A stretch of DNA of 64,000 nt, taken from Saccharum officinarum (taxonomy: Eukaryota > Streptophyta > Magnoliopsida > Poales > Poaceae). The stretch is from assembly GCA_020631735.1 (NCBI GenBank), contig CM036215.1:15650346-15714345 (forward strand), written 5' to 3'. The translations under genes and the position numbers were made by a program. Below are positions 61,670 through 64,000 of this stretch, in pieces. The notes beneath the pieces were generated by a model. That model ran no database searches. It was not told the origin of the DNA and saw nothing but the letters and a program-made list of their open reading frames with translations. Position 1 is the stretch's first letter. Every line of letters begins with the position of its first letter.

Positions 61670-64000
61670 TGTAACAGAACCGACCAAATTATAAGAGCAC
61701 AAGTACGAAAACAAGCACCGAAGCGCTCAAATTTTCAAACTTGAGCCCATATAATCCCGGTAGTCAATCGAAATCACGAAGAATCTCAAACCAAACTGCT
61801 TACAACCAGGATCGCATCATTCACATACACATCGTACGTTACATTTCACAAGTAGTTCCAAAATAAGTTTACACCACGGAGTAGCAAATATTACAAACCA
61901 AGTTTGAAAGTAGCGGAAGCATAGCAACACACTAGTTAATTAAATACTGCCAGTCTGGATGATCGACATCCCGCAAAAGCATGAGGAAAGTACATAAAGA
62001 CGATCACGCCCTTGTGATCTAGTTCATCACCCGCAGGGTGGAGACACGTCTTGCAGAATCCCTGATAAAGCATGTCATCTGCAACAGGAGGGAATAAACC
62101 CTGAGTACTGGAATGTACTCAGCTAGACTTACCCGTCGAAAACCAGAAATAAGATGACACCAAGGATTATGCAAGGCTTTCACAAGAGGCTAGCTGACAT
62201 AACATTTTTGCATAAAGGCATAAGTAATTGAGACTCTTATAACCTGTACTAGCAGTTATTTTTAGCATTTACCTGTCATCTATCTTAGCACCTGTACTAA
62301 ACATGCACTTGATTATAATCAAACAATTCATCATTATATCCAGAGCAGGTATGAATTGTGGCAATCATTGTATCATTCCCTTAACCACCGTTCATTTAAT
62401 GAGATCTACGTTGCCGCTGCTCAAGTCAAGTGCTCACTAACCGGGTGCGACGGCGATTCGAATCGAATTCCTATCCAGCTGGAGGGGTATTTCTAACACT
62501 CACCGTGCAGACCCCTGCCAGGGTCGCACAGGCCATCTTTTCATATGATTCAGGAATCGCGGGTCCGAATGATGTCGCGACCCCAAGGGCGACACTCTGC
62601 CAGGTGATAGGGACTCTAACCCCCCTTGGTCTCACGCCAATGTCCCCAAGCACATCCTTTCTCTCCTCCAAGAAGCAACCTACCATTCGATTCCTGGCCT
62701 GAATCACATTACTCGGCTTCGCGGTCGGAACGACTTATCCGGCCAACTAAGTGTTAGACTGCGTTCAACATGACTCAAGGACGTACAACGAATCGGTCCT
62801 TAAATGACTCAGACGGACATAGCTCCACACCCAAGACGTGAAGTGTCTTGCGGCTGTACTATCGAACTCCCGCCCGGTCTCAATTTCATTTTTAAGCATG
62901 GTTCCATCCACGATAGCCATAAAGCCACTCGTGACTCCTTCCTACATCTCGCGGATGACCGAAATCACCCGACTTCTACCGTACTAAGCAGGGCTAAGCA
63001 TTGACACGTGCCTACACCTAATATAGGATTCAGTACGATATCTGGACAAAGACAGGTATAATGCAACAAGTGTTTTCATATAACTCCTAGAACTTAATGC
63101 AATAAACAATTAAAAGTACTCAAGATTATTTATAAACGAGGGTTCAGCATGCACCGGGCTTGCCTTTGAAAGGTTGCGGGTCTGTGGTCCGGACACTCGG
63201 GTAGATCTTCTGACGGAGCTTCCCGACGTTGGGTTCTTCTGCTAATTCCTCGGTTGACTCAGCACCTCCCGGTATCGCTTGCTCGAATTCGAGGAGTGTC
63301 ACCCCCTCCGGTACACCTATTGCATGAGTGCAATATATATAATGAATGCATAATGAAAGATGCAATATGCTCGGAATGAAATGCATTACAACAATTTAAC
63401 GCTCTATCAAATCACTTCAAAAGAGTAGGTGCAAATTTCCTCTCGGTAGAGAAGTACTCACCTAATCTACTTAACCTAAGATAAAGCTGCTCATCCTCAG
63501 TTAAGGCCCTAACACCTAACAATTACAAAAGTAGCATGTCTTAGGATATCTCACCATATCAATCAGCAAAACACCACAGTAAGCATTCTGGACAGCAGCT
63601 ACTTGTTTTTATCACAACTGGAGATTTACAATTCCAAAAGATATGATCTAAGACAATCTGGAAAGCCTAAGAAATGCACTACAATTCATTTTCAGACCTC
63701 AACTCCAAACTCCTAAGTTTTCCATGTCAAACTTCACAAGTTCCAGAATCTGTCCTCTCAAAACAGAGAGTAGGATTTTGAACTGCCACTTTAAACAACA
63801 GTAACTCTCAAACTACTAAGCAAATGCTCCCAAATTTTGACACAAGCTCATTTACAAGTTTACTACAACTTTGGTATTTACAAGTTTTTTCCAGCAACCA
63901 CCTTTATCAAGGTCAAACCTAGAAATACTACTCAGCTATCCAGAAAACCTAAAATTGTAAAGGTTAAATATTTATTGATATGACAAACATTCTCTAAGAC
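61670..64000 (-). mobile_element. Partial long LTR (Tekay-like family), running off the window
   Basis: It begins TGTAACAGAACCGACC directly after GCTAT (61665-61669), where copy A is uninterrupted at 42238-42242. It shares the AGAGCACAAG start, the conserved hairpin (62101-62122), and a segment reading CTCAGACGGACATAG with the other long LTRs. The orientation is minus. Whether it is a solo LTR or part of a full element cannot be seen. Confidence 0.88.
62101..62122 (-). promoter_or_regulatory. Conserved LTR hairpin (partial LTR)
   Basis: CTGAGTAC, loop TGGAAT, GTACTCAG. Same arms as the other LTRs, a third loop sequence. Confidence 0.65.

Overview
This window is nuclear DNA from a grass, most likely a panicoid such as Saccharum, Miscanthus or Sorghum. 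The evidence is spliceosomal introns, very GC-rich 5' coding exons, PLATZ and bHLH genes, nested Ty3/gypsy elements of the Tekay and Tat lineages, and short MITEs with GGCCCTGTTCGC-type ends. The species assignment is inference; plant and grass are secure. There are no operons, CRISPR arrays or other prokaryotic features.

The backbone is a segmental duplication in direct orientation. Copy A starts at or before base 1 and runs to about 42242. Copy B runs from at least 54090 to 61669. Without transposons the shared sequence is about 7.6 kb in each copy. Copy A has been inflated by a 5.0-kb solo LTR (1275-6297), a MULE-like element (9776-26403) with a complete 15.2-kb Tekay-type chromovirus nested in it (10767-26015), and a 12.9-kb Tat-type retrotransposon (28590-41481). 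Each inserted element has a target-site duplication, and copy B keeps the clean empty site. Conversely, copy B is interrupted at 61670 by another long LTR whose empty site survives in copy A at 42238-42242. The insertions can therefore be ordered after the duplication.

Genes: (1) a bHLH transcription factor gene in both copies, intact in A (26830-27497) but broken by two frameshifts in B (59216-59829); (2) a PLATZ zinc-binding transcription factor with three exons (47044-48081); (3) a two-exon gene for a probable thylakoid-lumen TPR-like protein (50272-51057). Both duplicate blocks also carry a dead alpha/beta-hydrolase exon inside a hAT-like non-autonomous transposon.

The 42.2-54.1 kb interval is present only once in the window. 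It holds the PLATZ and TPR genes, a 14-unit array of about 114 bp next to PLATZ, a 576-bp CACTA mini-element upstream of the TPR gene, a LINE reverse-transcriptase tail just beyond it, and further CACTA-like sequence. No single new biochemical system is evident. The most unusual signals are the very long LTRs with conserved hairpins, the complementary damage to the bHLH pair, a spliced coiled-coil gene opposite to gag-pol in the Tat element, and the in-frame 114-bp array.
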